Shown: positions 8,345 to 17,740, numbered from the stretch's first letter. The stretch is DNA of 64,000 nt from Streptomyces sp. SS1-1 (GCF_008973465.1 NZ_WBXN01000004.1:3202501-3266500); one strand, 5' to 3'. The notes: a model not told the origin generated them from the sequence alone. Program-made: numbers and translations.

Positions 8345-10189
8345 TCAGTCGGACGGCTGGACGACCGCCAGGAGCGCGCCGACGGACACCTGCTGTCCGG
8401 GGGCGGCGTGCAGGGCGGTGAGCGTGCCCGCGCCCGGCGCGATGATCTTGTGCTCCATCTTCATCGCCTCCAGCCAGAGCAGCGGCTGGCCGGCCTCCAC
8501 GGCCGACCCCTCCGCCAGGCCGTCGGCGATCCGGACGACCGTCCCCGGCATGGGGGCCACCAGGGACCCCGGGGCGAGCTGTGCCGTGGGATCGGGGAAA
8601 CGGGGCAGCGCGGTGAGACGGGTGCCGTTCACCTGCACCTGGTCGCCGTACCGCGCCACCTCGAACGTCCGCCGGACGCCGTCCGCCTCCAGGACGACCC
8701 GGTGCGCGTCGGCGTGCAGGACGCGTACGCCGTCGGCCTCCGGGCCGGTGCGGGTGTGCCGGTAGCGGACCTCGTGCTCCTCGTCGCCGACGGCGTACCG
8801 CTTGACCTGCGGCTGGGAGGGGACGTTGCGGAAACCGCCGAACCGGGAGCGGCCGTGCGCGTCGGCGAGGGCGGCGGCGAGCGGGGCGTACGGGTCGTGC
8901 GCGGGCGCGCTCAGGGCGGCCAGGTGCCGGTCGTAGAAGCCGGTGTCCATCCGGGCCCGGGTGAACTCCTCGTGGCGCAGGGAGCGGACGAGGAGGTCGC
9001 GGTTGGTGACGGGACCGTGGATCACCGCGCGCTCCAGCGCCGCCGCCAGCCTGCGGACCGCCTCGGCGCGCGTGGGGGCGTGGGCGATCACCTTGGCGAG
9101 CATCGGGTCGTAGTGGACGCCGATGTCGTCGCCGTCGGTGAATCCGGTGTCCAGGCGGACGGCGCCAGGCACGGCGAGGCGGTGCAGGCGCCCGGTCTGC
9201 GGCGCCCAGTCGCGGGCCGGGTCCTCGGCGTACAGGCGGGCCTCGACGGCGTGCCCGCGCGCGGGCGGCGGCTCGGGGTCCAGGGCGTGGCCCTCGGCGA
9301 TCCGCAGCTGCTCGGCGACCAGGTCGACGCCGAACACCTCCTCGGTCACCGGGTGTTCGACCTGGAGCCGGGTGTTCATCTCCAGGAAGTGCGCGGTGTC
9401 GCCGGCGACCAGGAACTCGACGGTGCCGGCGCCCACGTAGTCGACGGCGCGGGCGGCCCGGACCGCGAGGGCGTGCAGTTCGGCCGTGAGCGTGCCGGAC
9501 AGGCCGGGCGCCGGGGACTCCTCGATCACCTTCTGGTGGCGGCGCTGCAGCGAGCAGTCCCGGGTGCCCAGCGGCCACACCGTGCCGTGGGTGTCGGCGA
9601 GGATCTGCACCTCGACGTGGCGGCCGTCCTCGACGTACGGCTCGACGAACACCTCGCCGTCGCCGAAGGCGCTCGCCGCCTCCGCGCGGGCGCTCGCGAG
9701 AGCCGCGTCGAGCTCGTCCAGGCGGCGCACGATCCGCATCCCGCGCCCGCCGCCGCCCGCGGCGGCCTTCACCAGCACGGGCAGGTCGGCGTCGGTGACC
9801 TCGCCGAGCGGGGCGAGGCCCATCAGCTCCTTCGCCCGGGTCTTGGACGCCATCGCCTCGATGGCCTCCGGCGGCGGGCCGATCCAGACGAGGCCCGCGT
9901 CGAGGACGGCCCGCGCGAAACCGGCGTTCTCGGAGAGGAACCCGTAGCCGGGGTGCACGGCGTCCGCGCCGGCGGTCAGCGCCGCCTTCACGATCAGGGC
10001 GCCGTCCAGGTACGTCTCGGAGGGCGCCGCCCCGGGCAGCCGTACGGCGGTGTCGGCCTCGCGGGTGTGCAGGGCGTTCGCGTCGGCGTCCGAGTACACG
10101 GCGACCGTGCGGACGCCCAGGTCGCGGCAGGTGCGGAAGACCCGGCAGGCGATCTCGCCCCGGTTGGCGACGAGGACAGAAGTGATCAC
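8345..10189 (-). CDS. Acyl-CoA carboxylase alpha chain (biotin carboxylase plus biotin carrier)
   Basis: 614 aa. The N-terminal biotin-carboxylase domain (about 1-445) shows L-V-A-N-R-G-E-I-A, the glycine-rich ATP loop K-A-A-A-G-G-G-G-R-G-M, and E-M-N-T-R-L-Q-V-E-H. The C-terminal carrier domain has E-A-M-K-M-E-H-K, with Lys577 the biotinylation site. The ATP-grasp region between S-K-T-R-A-K and the Gly loop looks shorter than in E. coli AccC. The GTG at 10189 directly precedes the conserved N-terminus. It pairs with the beta subunit gene, whose stop is 11 bp upstream. Probable substrate is methylcrotonyl- or geranyl-type CoA by context, but propionyl/acetyl-CoA cannot be excluded. Confidence 0.9.
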   Translation of the reverse strand: MITSVLVANRGEIACRVFRTCRDLGVRTVAVYSDADANALHTREADTAVRLPGAAPSETYLDGALIVKAALTAGADAVHPGYGFLSENAGFARAVLDAGLVWIGPPPEAIEAMASKTRAKELMGLAPLGEVTDADLPVLVKAAAGGGGRGMRIVRRLDELDAALASARAEAASAFGDGEVFVEPYVEDGRHVEVQILADTHGTVWPLGTRDCSLQRRHQKVIEESPAPGLSGTLTAELHALAVRAARAVDYVGAGTVEFLVAGDTAHFLEMNTRLQVEHPVTEEVFGVDLVAEQLRIAEGHALDPEPPPARGHAVEARLYAEDPARDWAPQTGRLHRLAVPGAVRLDTGFTDGDDIGVHYDPMLAKVIAHAPTRAEAVRRLAAALERAVIHGPVTNRDLLVRSLRHEEFTRARMDTGFYDRHLAALSAPAHDPYAPLAAALADAHGRSRFGGFRNVPSQPQVKRYAVGDEEHEVRYRHTRTGPEADGVRVLHADAHRVVLEADGVRRTFEVARYGDQVQVNGTRLTALPRFPDPTAQLAPGSLVAPMPGTVVRIADGLAEGSAVEAGQPLLWLEAMKMEHKIIAPGAGTLTALHAAPGQQVSVGALLAVVQPSD

Positions 10190-10200
10190 TGGTGGTTCCC

Positions 10201-11799
10201 TCACATCCGGAAGACGCCGAAGCCGCCGCGCGCGCCCTCGTAGGGGGCGGTGTGGACGGCGGACAGGCACAGGCCGAGGACGGTGCGGGTGTCGCGGGGG
10301 TCGATGACGCCGTCGTCGTACAGCCGCCCGGACAGGAACATCGGCAGCGACTCGGACTCGATCTGCTGCTCCACCATGGCCCGCAGCGCCGCGTCCGCCT
10401 CGTCGTCGTACGGCTGCCCCTTCGCGGCCGCCGACTGCCGGGCGACGATGGACAGCACCCCGGCGAGCTGCTGGGGGCCCATCACGGCCGACTTGGCGCT
10501 GGGCCAGGCGAACAGGAAGCGCGGGTCGTAGGCCCGGCCGCACATGCCGTAGTGCCCGGCGCCGTAGGAGGCGCCCATGAGGACGGACAGGTGCGGGACA
10601 CGGGAGTTGGAGACCGCGTTGATCATCATCGCGCCGTGCTTGATGATGCCGCCCTGCTCGTACTCCTTTCCGACCATGTAGCCGGTGGTGTTGTGCAGGA
10701 ACAGCAGCGGGATGTCGCGCTGGTTGGCGAGCTGGATGAACTGGGCGGCCTTCTGCGACTCCTCGCTGAACAGGACGCCTTGGGCGTTCGCCAGCACCCC
10801 GACGGGATAGCCGTGCAGGGCCGCCCAGCCGGTCACCAGACTGGTCCCGTACAGCGGCTTGAACTCGTCGAAGTCGGAGCCGTCGACGATCCGGGCGATG
10901 ACCTCGCGCGGGTCGAACGGCGTCCTCAGGTCGCCGGGGACGATGCCGAGGAGTTCCTCCGGGTCGTACTTGGGCGGCTCGGCGGGGCCCGGATCCGGGT
11001 ACGCCTTGCGGTGGTTGAGCCGGGCCACGACCCGCCGGGCCTGGCGCAGGGCGTCCGGTTCGTCGACGGCGAAGTAGTCGGCGAGACCCGACACCCGCGC
11101 GTGCATCCCGGCGCCGCCGAGCGACTCGTCGTCGCTCTCCTCGCCGGTCGCCATCTTCACCAGCGGCGGACCGCCGAGGAACACCTTGGCGCGCTCCTTG
11201 ACCATGATCACGTGGTCGGACATGCCGGGTACGTAGGCGCCGCCCGCCGTCGAGTTGCCGAAGACGACGGCGACGGTGGGGATGCCGGCCGCCGACAGCC
11301 GGGTCAGGTCCCGGAAGATGGCGCCCCCGGGGATGAAGATCTCCTTCTGGGAGGGCAGGTCGGCGCCGCCGGACTCCACGAGGTTGATCACGGGCAGCCG
11401 GTTGGCGAGCGCGATGTCGTTGGCGCGCAGCGCCTTCTTCAGCGACCACGGGTTGCTGGCCCCGCCGCGCACGGTCGGGTCGTTGGCGGTGATCAGGCAC
11501 TCCACGCCCTCGACCACCCCGATGCCGGTGACCAGGGAGGCGCCAACGGTGTAGTCGCTGCCCCAGGCGGCCAGCGGGGACAGCTCCAGGAACGGCGTGT
11601 CCGGGTCGAGGAGCAGCTCGATGCGTTCGCGGGCGAGCAGCTTGCCCCGTCCCCGGTGCCGCTGGACGTACTTCTCGCCGCCGCCCGCGAGGGCCTTGGC
11701 GTGCTCGGCGTCGAGGTCGGCCAGCTTGGCGAGCATGGCCTCGCGGTTCGCCCGGTGGTCGGGGCCCGTGGGGTCCAGGGCGGTGGGCAGGACGGTCAC
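10201..11799 (-). CDS. Acyl-CoA carboxylase beta chain (carboxyltransferase)
   Basis: 532 aa, of the size and type of methylcrotonyl/geranyl-CoA carboxylase beta subunits. Seen are the N-terminal H-R-G-R-G-K-L-L-A-R-E-R, the acyl-CoA oxyanion region N-L-V-E-S-G-G-A-D-L-P, G-N-S-T-A-G-G-A-Y-V-P-G-M-S-D, and the second-domain G-A-S-Y-G-A-G-H-Y-G-M-C-G-R-A. The motif with A-G-G-A-Y and A-G-H-Y-G is typical of MccB/AtuC-like chains, which supports branched-acid rather than propionyl-CoA use. The GTG at 11799 overlaps the DUF1446 stop as GTGA. Confidence 0.9.
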   Translation of the reverse strand: MTVLPTALDPTGPDHRANREAMLAKLADLDAEHAKALAGGGEKYVQRHRGRGKLLARERIELLLDPDTPFLELSPLAAWGSDYTVGASLVTGIGVVEGVECLITANDPTVRGGASNPWSLKKALRANDIALANRLPVINLVESGGADLPSQKEIFIPGGAIFRDLTRLSAAGIPTVAVVFGNSTAGGAYVPGMSDHVIMVKERAKVFLGGPPLVKMATGEESDDESLGGAGMHARVSGLADYFAVDEPDALRQARRVVARLNHRKAYPDPGPAEPPKYDPEELLGIVPGDLRTPFDPREVIARIVDGSDFDEFKPLYGTSLVTGWAALHGYPVGVLANAQGVLFSEESQKAAQFIQLANQRDIPLLFLHNTTGYMVGKEYEQGGIIKHGAMMINAVSNSRVPHLSVLMGASYGAGHYGMCGRAYDPRFLFAWPSAKSAVMGPQQLAGVLSIVARQSAAAKGQPYDDEADAALRAMVEQQIESESLPMFLSGRLYDDGVIDPRDTRTVLGLCLSAVHTAPYEGARGGFGVFRM

Positions 11800-13484
11800 A
11801 GCAGACTCTCCGGGATGTCGAGGTGGCGGCTGCGCAGCCATTCACCGAGGGCCTTGGCCTGCGGGTCGAAGCGGTGCTGGGCGGCGACGCCCTCGCCGAG
11901 GATGCCCTCGACGACGAAGTTCAGGGCGCGCAGCTCCGGCAGGACGTGCCGGGTCACCTTCAGATCGCGGCTCTCCGGGATCAGCTCCCGGAACCGGTCC
12001 ACGGTGAGCGTGTGGGCGAGCCAGCGCCAGGCGTCGTCGGTGCGGGCCCAGACACCGACGTTGGCGTCCCCGCCCTTGTCGCCGCTGCGGGCGCCGGCGA
12101 CCAGGCCGAGCGGGGCGCGCCGGGTGGGCCCGGCGCGCGGCGGCTCGGGCAGCGGCGGCTCCGGGACGGCGTCGAGCACAGCCGTCTCCTGGGGCGGGGG
12201 CACGCTGATCCGGCGTCCGTCGTGGAGGACGGCCACATGGTCGACGGCACCATGGGGGACGTACACACCCTCGAACACCCCATAGGGCGTGCCCTTTCCG
12301 GGTGGTGCGAGCACGTGGAAGCCGGGGTAGCTGGCGAGCGCCAGCTCGATGGCGGCGCCGCTGAGCGCCCGTCCGACGTTCTCCTGGGCCGGGTCCCGCA
12401 CGACAAGCCGGAGCAGGGCGCTCGCCGTCTCCTGCGTCGGCGCGTCGGGCCGGTCGGTGCGGACCAGGTCCCACCGTGTCTCGGCGGGCCGGGACGCGGC
12501 GAGCGCGTCGTCCATCTGCCGCCGTACGAGGGCCGCCTTGGCCTCGACGTCCAGTCCGGTGAGCACGAAGACGACCTCGTTGCGGAAGCCCCCGAGCCGG
12601 TTCACGCCGACCTTCAGCTCCGGGGGCGGGGCCTCGCCGCGCACTCCGTCGATCCGTACCCGGTCGGGGCCGTCCTGGGTGAGGCGGGCGGTGTCCAGCC
12701 GGGCGGTGACGTCGGGTCCCGGGTAGCGGGCGCCCGCCGTCTCGTAGAGCAGTTGGGCGGTGACCGTGCCGACGTCGACGAGCCCGCCGGTGCCGGGGTG
12801 CTTGGTGATGACGCAGCTTCCGTCCTCGTGCAGTTCGGCGAGGGGGAAGCCGGGGCGGGTCGTGGCGTCCACGTCGAAGAAGGCGTAGTTGCCGCCGGTC
12901 GCCTGCGCCCCGCACTCCAGCACATGTCCGGCGACCACGGCGCCCGCGAGCTGGTCGTGGTCGCCGGGCCCCCAACCGAAGTGGGCGGCGGCGGGACCGG
13001 TCACCAGGGCCGCGTCGGTCACCCGGCCGGTGACCACGACGTCGGCGCCCTCCCGCAGGCAGGCGGCGATCCCGAAGCCGCCGAGGTAGGCGTGGGCGGC
13101 GAGCGCGCCGGGGTGGCGGGCGGCCAGGTCGTCGCCCTCGACATGGGCGACGCGCACGGGCACTCCGAGCCGGTCCGCGAGGGCCCGTACGGCGTCGGCG
13201 AGCCCGGCCGGGTTGAGTCCGCCCGCGTTGGCGACGATCCGCACGCCCCGCTCGTGCGCGAGGCCGAGGCACTCCTCCAGCTGCCGCAGGAAGGTGCGGG
13301 CGTACCCGGCTCCGGGGTCCTTCAGGCGGTCGCGGCCGAGGATGAGCATGGTCAGCTCGGCGAGGTAGTCACCGGTGAGGACGTCCAGTTCGCCGCCGGT
13401 CAGCATCTCGCGCATGGCGTCGAAGCGGTCGCCGTAGAAGCCGGAGGCGTTGCCGATCCGCAGCGGCCGGGCGGCCGCCGTCAC
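11796..13484 (-). CDS. AtuA-like DUF1446 protein (acyclic terpene utilisation family)
   Basis: 562 aa. The N-terminal DUF1446 region (about 1-440) starts [12 protein letters not shown] and contains [20 protein letters not shown] and [12 protein letters not shown]. The C-terminal AtuA-like domain (about 455-562) shows [16 protein letters not shown]. AtuA proteins accompany geranyl-CoA or methylcrotonyl-CoA carboxylases in citronellol/terpene degradation, and their biochemical role is not settled. GTG start overlaps the preceding stop (GTGA), and the stop overlaps the carboxylase start. Confidence 0.87.
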   Translation of the reverse strand: MTAAARPLRIGNASGFYGDRFDAMREMLTGGELDVLTGDYLAELTMLILGRDRLKDPGAGYARTFLRQLEECLGLAHERGVRIVANAGGLNPAGLADAVRALADRLGVPVRVAHVEGDDLAARHPGALAAHAYLGGFGIAACLREGADVVVTGRVTDAALVTGPAAAHFGWGPGDHDQLAGAVVAGHVLECGAQATGGNYAFFDVDATTRPGFPLAELHEDGSCVITKHPGTGGLVDVGTVTAQLLYETAGARYPGPDVTARLDTARLTQDGPDRVRIDGVRGEAPPPELKVGVNRLGGFRNEVVFVLTGLDVEAKAALVRRQMDDALAASRPAETRWDLVRTDRPDAPTQETASALLRLVVRDPAQENVGRALSGAAIELALASYPGFHVLAPPGKGTPYGVFEGVYVPHGAVDHVAVLHDGRRISVPPPQETAVLDAVPEPPLPEPPRAGPTRRAPLGLVAGARSGDKGGDANVGVWARTDDAWRWLAHTLTVDRFRELIPESRDLKVTRHVLPELRALNFVVEGILGEGVAAQHRFDPQAKALGEWLRSRHLDIPESLL

Positions 13485-14275
13485 CGGGCGTCCCCCTTCG
13501 GGCCGCGTCCGGCGCCGGGCGGTCCCGCGAAGACCTGGGCAATGTCGAACCAGCGGTCGGCGTCCGGGCCTTCGGCCCGCAGGTCCAGGTCGGAGCGGTG
13601 GGCGCGCTGGGTGACCAGCCGGCAGAAGTCGACGGCGGAGCCGGTGACCCGCTGGCCGGCGTCCTCGGGGCCGTAGGTCCACAGCTCGCCGGACGGGGCG
13701 GTCAGTTCGATGCGGAACGGCTCGAACGGCACGGGCAGGCCATGGACGGTGAAGGCGAAGTCACGGGTGCGCACCCCGATCCACACCACATGCCGGAGCC
13801 GGTCGGTGGGTGGGCGCACCACACCGAGTGCGTCGGCGATGTCCAGGCCGTGGGCCCAGGTCTCCATGAGCCGGGCCGTCGCCATGGAGGCCGCCGACAT
13901 GGGCGGGCCGTACCAGGGCAGCTTGCCTCCCCGCGGGGCCGCGCGCAGCGCCTTGTCCAGGGCGGCCCTTCCCTCGCGCCAGCGCGTCAGCAGCTCGGCG
14001 GGCGGCAGCGCGGCCCCCTCCTCGGCGCCGTCGTCGACGAAGGAGCCCGGCGCCACCAGCGCCTTCTCCACCAGGGTGTGGAAGGCGTCCATGTCGGTGG
14101 CGGCCAGCAGCGCCGAGTGGTCCGTCCAGGCGAGGTGCGCGATCTGGTGGGCGACGCTCCAGCCGGGCGCCGGGGTGGCGAGCGCCCACTGCTCGGGGCT
14201 CAACTCGGCGACGAGACGGTCGAGTTCCTCGCTCTCCTCGCGCAGGTCGTCGAACACGGGCGTCGGATCGGACAC
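13481..14275 (-). CDS. Maleylpyruvate-isomerase-fold protein (TIGR03084-like), first gene of the operon
   Basis: 264 aa. The N-terminal four-helix mycothiol-binding type domain has [14 protein letters not shown] and [15 protein letters not shown]; the two His-containing segments are those used for metal binding in mycothiol-dependent maleylpyruvate isomerase. The C-terminal half resembles an SCP2-like lipid-binding domain. A GGGGAG ribosome binding site sits 7 nt before the GTG at 14275. An upstream ATG in frame is less likely because it precedes this site. Its reaction is unknown; position suggests a mycothiol- or CoA-linked detoxifying or isomerising step. Confidence 0.82.
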   Translation of the reverse strand: MSDPTPVFDDLREESEELDRLVAELSPEQWALATPAPGWSVAHQIAHLAWTDHSALLAATDMDAFHTLVEKALVAPGSFVDDGAEEGAALPPAELLTRWREGRAALDKALRAAPRGGKLPWYGPPMSAASMATARLMETWAHGLDIADALGVVRPPTDRLRHVVWIGVRTRDFAFTVHGLPVPFEPFRIELTAPSGELWTYGPEDAGQRVTGSAVDFCRLVTQRAHRSDLDLRAEGPDADRWFDIAQVFAGPPGAGRGPKGDAR

Positions 14276-14343
14276 GGGACGCTCCCCTCGGGGCACGGCG
14301 GTGTGCGGCGTGCTGAGGAGCATGGCAGCGGCGGAGAAAACAA

Positions 14344-14357
14344 GCAAGCATGCTTGC
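14344..14357. promoter_or_regulatory. 14-bp perfect palindrome, candidate TetR operator of the catabolic operon
   Basis: GCAAGCATGCTTGC is self-complementary and lies about 70 bp upstream of the first operon gene, in an AT-richer pocket that ends in cataattg. The length and symmetry fit a TetR-dimer operator, and the operon ends with a TetR gene. It also lies 117 bp upstream of the divergent membrane-protein gene, which could be co-controlled. Confidence 0.55.
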
Positions 14358-14473
14358 ATAATTGCGTTCGTTCGGTGCACGACCCGAGGTGAGGGCTGTG
14401 CGGACCCTGTGTGCTCCCTACACTCGGCGATCGCGCCCTACGCGGCGCACACGCGTATATCGGGGGACGAACG

Positions 14474-15406
14474 ATGAGCAACTGGAACCCGGGCGGACAA
14501 CCGCCCCAGGGGCCCCAGCCCTACCAGCCGCAGCCACCTCAGCCTTATCCGCCGCAGCCTTATGTGCCCCAGCCACATGTGCCCCAGCCCCATGTGCCGC
14601 CGCAGCCCCAGCCGCCCTACCCGGGGCCGCCGGGGCCGCCGCCGGGCGGGCCGGTCACCCGGCTGCGGCGGCGGATCGGCCCCATCCACACCGCGCGCAG
14701 GGTCTTCACCCCGTCCCGGCCGGGCATCGTCTCGGACCCCGAGGTGGCCCGGATGCGGAGGATCAGGACCTGGGTCGGTGTGGCCGCGTTCCTGTGGATG
14801 TCCTACACCTACAAGCTCTCCACCAGGATCAGCGATACGGCGGGCGACCAGGTCGACAAGTCGTGGACCAGCGCCCTCGCGCTGGCGGCGACCCTCCCGA
14901 TCCTGGTCGGCGTCCTCTACGTCCTGGCCGCTCCGGCGGCGCGGCGGGACCTGCTGCGCCGGGCCGGGCGGTGCTTCGGCGCGATCGTGGCCATGATGGC
15001 GGCGGCGTCCGTCTTCCCGATCGTCGTGCTGTCGGGGTTCTACGGGGACGACGATTCGCTCTGGGAAGGCGACTTCACCCCGATGAAGGGCTTCGTCCTC
15101 GCGGTCAGCGTCTTCATCTTCTTCTGGGTGCTGCCGTTCGTGGTCTGGGGCGTGGGACTCGCCGTCCAGCACGTGTTCCGCACGGCCGACATCCACGAGA
15201 CGGTGCCGCCGCTGCTGATCATGGCGCTGGCGTGGGAGATGGCGCTGATCGACGTGTTCACCGGCGCCCACGAGGGCGTGCCGACGGTGGTCCGGTACGT
15301 GTTCATCCTGGGCTCCCCGCTGTCCGTCACGGCGGTGGGCCTGTGGGAACTGCACCGGCTGCGGGTGCACTACGGCCTGGGGATGCGCGGCCTGCTGATG
15401 CGCTAG
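14474..15406 (+). CDS. Multi-pass membrane protein with proline-rich cytoplasmic N-terminus
   Basis: 310 aa. The first about 55 residues are a Pro/Gln/Tyr-rich repeat (P-Q-P-x-x-P, P-Q-P-H-V), a low-complexity tail common on Streptomyces membrane proteins. Five or more hydrophobic segments follow, for example around T-W-V-G-V-A-A-F-L-W, A-L-A-A-T-L-P-I-L-V-G-V, I-V-A-M-M-A-A-A-S-V-F-P and V-F-I-F-F-W-V-L-P-F-V-V-W. I do not recognise a functional domain. GGGGGACG precedes the ATG at 14474. It is divergent from the acyl-CoA operon. Confidence 0.72.
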   Translation: MSNWNPGGQPPQGPQPYQPQPPQPYPPQPYVPQPHVPQPHVPPQPQPPYPGPPGPPPGGPVTRLRRRIGPIHTARRVFTPSRPGIVSDPEVARMRRIRTWVGVAAFLWMSYTYKLSTRISDTAGDQVDKSWTSALALAATLPILVGVLYVLAAPAARRDLLRRAGRCFGAIVAMMAAASVFPIVVLSGFYGDDDSLWEGDFTPMKGFVLAVSVFIFFWVLPFVVWGVGLAVQHVFRTADIHETVPPLLIMALAWEMALIDVFTGAHEGVPTVVRYVFILGSPLSVTAVGLWELHRLRVHYGLGMRGLLMR

Positions 15407-15426
15407 AAAGCCCTGCCCAGGAGGTA

Positions 15427-16392
15427 TCAGGCCGCGTCGCCCACGGGGGACGCGGCCTTCGCCTTCCTCCCCCGCCCCACCTGTGTCCGCACGGCCCCCA
15501 TGGTCGCCGCGATGACGAGCGCGATGGCGAGCGCCTGGGTGGTGGACAGGGCCTGGTCCAGGACGAGGAACCCGGCGGTCGCGGCGATCGCCGGTTCCAG
15601 GCTCATCAGGATCGCGAAGGTCGCGGCGGGCAGCCGGCGCAGGGCGAGGAGTTCGAGCGTGTACGGCAGGACCGAGGAGAGCATCGCCACGGCCGCGCCC
15701 AGCCCGATCGTGACGGGGTCGGCCAGCTTGGCGCCGGATTCGGCCAGGCCCAGGGGCAGGAACAGCACCGCCCCCACCGTCATGGCCAGTGCGAGGCCGT
15801 CGGCCTGCGGGAAGCGCCGGCCCGTGCGGGCGCTGAAGACTATGTAGGCCGCCCACATGGCGCCGGCACCCAGGGCGAAGGCCACACCGAGCGGGTCCAG
15901 GTCGCTGAAGCCGCCGCCACCGAGCAGGAAGACACCGGCGAGGGCCAGCCCGGCCCAGACGAGGTTGAGGGCGCGCCGGGAGCTCAGCACGGACAGGGCG
16001 AGCGGGCCGAGCACCTCCAGGGTGACCGCGGGACCGAGCGGGATGCGGGCGACCGACTGGTAGAAGAGGCCGTTCATCGCGGCCATGGTGACGCCGAAGA
16101 CGACCACCGTGCCCCAGTCGGTCCGGGAGTGGCCGCGCAGCCGGGGCCGGCAGACCAGCAGCAGGACGACGGCCGCGACCAGCAGCCGCAGCGCGACGAC
16201 GCCGAGCGCGCCCGCGCGCGGCATCAGGCCCACCGCGAGGGCGCCGCCGAACTGGACCGAGATGCCGCCGGCGAGCACCAGGCCCACCGGACCGAGGGAG
16301 CCGCGGCGGCCGGGGGTGCCGGGGACCGGCGGCGCGGAGGGGGCCGGGGCGCCGGCGTGCGCGGGGGCTGCGGCGGCTTCGGGGAGGCTCAC
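15427..16392 (-). CDS. EamA/DMT-family exporter (RhtA-like)
   Basis: 321 aa with about ten hydrophobic helices arranged as two EamA repeats. It contains V-T-M-A-A-M-N-G-L-F-Y-Q-S-V-A-R-I-P-L-G in the first half and P-Y-T-L-E-L-L-A-L-R-R-L-P in the second. Such proteins export small metabolites, RhtA itself exporting amino acids such as threonine and homoserine. The first about 30 residues are Pro/Ala-rich and cytoplasmic. The start is a GTG at 16392 with AGGA upstream. The substrate is unknown. An inverted repeat at 16443-16460 lies 50 bp upstream. Confidence 0.83.
   Translation of the reverse strand: MSLPEAAAAPAHAGAPAPSAPPVPGTPGRRGSLGPVGLVLAGGISVQFGGALAVGLMPRAGALGVVALRLLVAAVVLLLVCRPRLRGHSRTDWGTVVVFGVTMAAMNGLFYQSVARIPLGPAVTLEVLGPLALSVLSSRRALNLVWAGLALAGVFLLGGGGFSDLDPLGVAFALGAGAMWAAYIVFSARTGRRFPQADGLALAMTVGAVLFLPLGLAESGAKLADPVTIGLGAAVAMLSSVLPYTLELLALRRLPAATFAILMSLEPAIAATAGFLVLDQALSTTQALAIALVIAATMGAVRTQVGRGRKAKAASPVGDAA
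15430..15457 (+). terminator. 9-bp hairpin between the membrane-protein and EamA genes
   Basis: GGCCGCGTC (15430-15438) pairs with GACGCGGCC (15449-15457). It lies 24 bp after the plus-strand stop and inside the last codons of the convergent EamA gene, and it is followed by TT. It may stop transcription from the plus strand. Confidence 0.35.
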
Positions 16393-16442
16393 GGGGCGTT
16401 CCTGGGCTTGGCTGGAAAGTCGTTCAGCGTGCTGTACTGCCT

Positions 16443-16460
16443 AGTCCACGGTAGTGGACT
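16443..16460. promoter_or_regulatory. Inverted repeat upstream of the EamA gene, candidate operator
   Basis: AGTCCAC (16443-16449) and GTGGACT (16454-16460) form a 7-bp perfect dyad with 4-bp spacing, 50 bp before the EamA start in the 137-bp gap to femX. The size and position fit a GntR- or MarR-type operator. No regulator gene is adjacent. Confidence 0.35.
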
Positions 16461-16529
16461 CGGTCAGGCGTGTGAACTGCTTATGCCACTGTCCCAGACT
16501 GTGGACGGCGGGGCCGCCCCGGCCCCGAC

Positions 16530-17654
16530 CTACCTGCGGGCCATGTACAGATGCAGGGCCCGGTGCAGCAGCCGGTTGAGCGGGAGGTCCCACTCGCCCA
16601 GGTACTCGACGGCCTCGCCGCCCGCGCCCACCTTGAAGCGCAGCAGGCCCAGCAGGTGGTCGGACTCCTCCAGGGTGTCGGTGATGCCCCGGAAGTCGTA
16701 GACGGCGGCGCCCGCCGCGTGCGCGTCGGCGATCATCTGCCACTGCATCGCGTTGTTCGGCTGGACCTCGCGGCGGCGGCTGGTGGAGGCGCCGTACGAG
16801 TACCAGACGTGCTCGCCGACGGTGAGCATCGTGGCGGCGGCCAGGACCTCGCCGTCGTGGTGGGCGAGGTAGAGCCGCATCCGGTCCGGGTGCTCGGCGG
16901 TGAGCGCGCTCCACATGCGCTCGAAGTAGGGCAGCGGACGCGGCACGAACCGGTCCCGCTCGGCGGTCTCCCGGTACAGCTCGTGGAAGACGGGCAGGTC
17001 CTCCCGGCCGCCCCGCACGATCTTGACGCCCGCCTTCTCGGCCTTCTTGATGTTGCGCCGCCACTGCTGGTTGAGCCCGCGCTGCACGTCCTCCAGCGAC
17101 CGCCCGGCCAGCGGCACCTGGCAGACGTACTGGGGCTGGCCCGCCGCGAAGCCCTCCTCGCTCGCCGGCTCCGACCGCCGCCATCCGGCGGCCCGCAGGC
17201 GCTCCTCGACGTCGGCGGCGCGCGGGTCGTCCGCCGTGGGCTCCACGTCGCGCAGCCGGTGCGCGGCGGGGTCGGCGATGGCCGCCTTCACCGTGTCCGG
17301 GCTCCAGCGGCGCGCGACGACGGGCGGGCCCATCCGCACCGAGAAGGCGCCCTTGCGCCTCAGGTGCGCGACCATCGGCGCCAGCCACCGCTCGGCCAGG
17401 TCGGGCGCGTGCCAGTCGATGAGCGGGCCCTCCGGCAGATACGCCAGGTACCTCCTCAGGCGGGGCAGCGGCCGGTAGAGCACGAGGCCCGTGCCCAGCA
17501 GCCGCCCCTCGTCGTCGAACCAGCCCAGGCTCTCCGCCGTCCAGTCCGGCTTCACCTCGCCCCAGGACGGGACCTGGGTGTGGCTGGCGGACCGGCGGGC
17601 CGCGACGAACGCCAGGTGCTCGTCGCGCGTGATGGGCCGGAGGAGGAGGGGCAT
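16530..17654 (-). CDS. FemX-type peptidoglycan-bridge aminoacyltransferase
   Basis: 374 aa, the usual length of the FemABX family, which adds the first amino acid (glycine in Streptomyces) from aminoacyl-tRNA to the lipid-linked cell-wall precursor. Family features are P-S-W-G-E-V-K at the N-terminus, Q-Q-W-R-R-N-I-K-K-A-E-K-A-G and Y-R-E-T-A-E-R-D-R-F in the middle, and Y-D-F-R-G-I-T near the end. The long helical arm between the two GNAT-like lobes is short, as in FemX rather than FemA/B. ATG at 17654. No signal peptide, so it acts at the inner membrane face. Streptomyces carry several paralogues, so essentiality is uncertain. Confidence 0.83.
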   Translation of the reverse strand: MPLLLRPITRDEHLAFVAARRSASHTQVPSWGEVKPDWTAESLGWFDDEGRLLGTGLVLYRPLPRLRRYLAYLPEGPLIDWHAPDLAERWLAPMVAHLRRKGAFSVRMGPPVVARRWSPDTVKAAIADPAAHRLRDVEPTADDPRAADVEERLRAAGWRRSEPASEEGFAAGQPQYVCQVPLAGRSLEDVQRGLNQQWRRNIKKAEKAGVKIVRGGREDLPVFHELYRETAERDRFVPRPLPYFERMWSALTAEHPDRMRLYLAHHDGEVLAAATMLTVGEHVWYSYGASTSRRREVQPNNAMQWQMIADAHAAGAAVYDFRGITDTLEESDHLLGLLRFKVGAGGEAVEYLGEWDLPLNRLLHRALHLYMARR

Positions 17655-17740
17655 GGGGGCTCCTGTCGACGACCGGACGGACGGTCCGGGAAGGGGGTGC
17701 CGGGCCCCACCGGGGGGCGGCGGTCCACTGATCAGCCAGC

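Noticed and set aside
7199..10243. Large plus-strand open frame opposite the carboxylase and dehydrogenase genes
   Set aside because: Composition is the mirror of the real minus-strand genes (G/V/R-rich, no domains) and it crosses two gene boundaries.
14490..14640. Tandem repeat in the proline-rich tail as a microsatellite or mobile feature
   Set aside because: It is low-complexity coding sequence (Pro-Gln repeats) within a real gene, common in Streptomyces membrane proteins.
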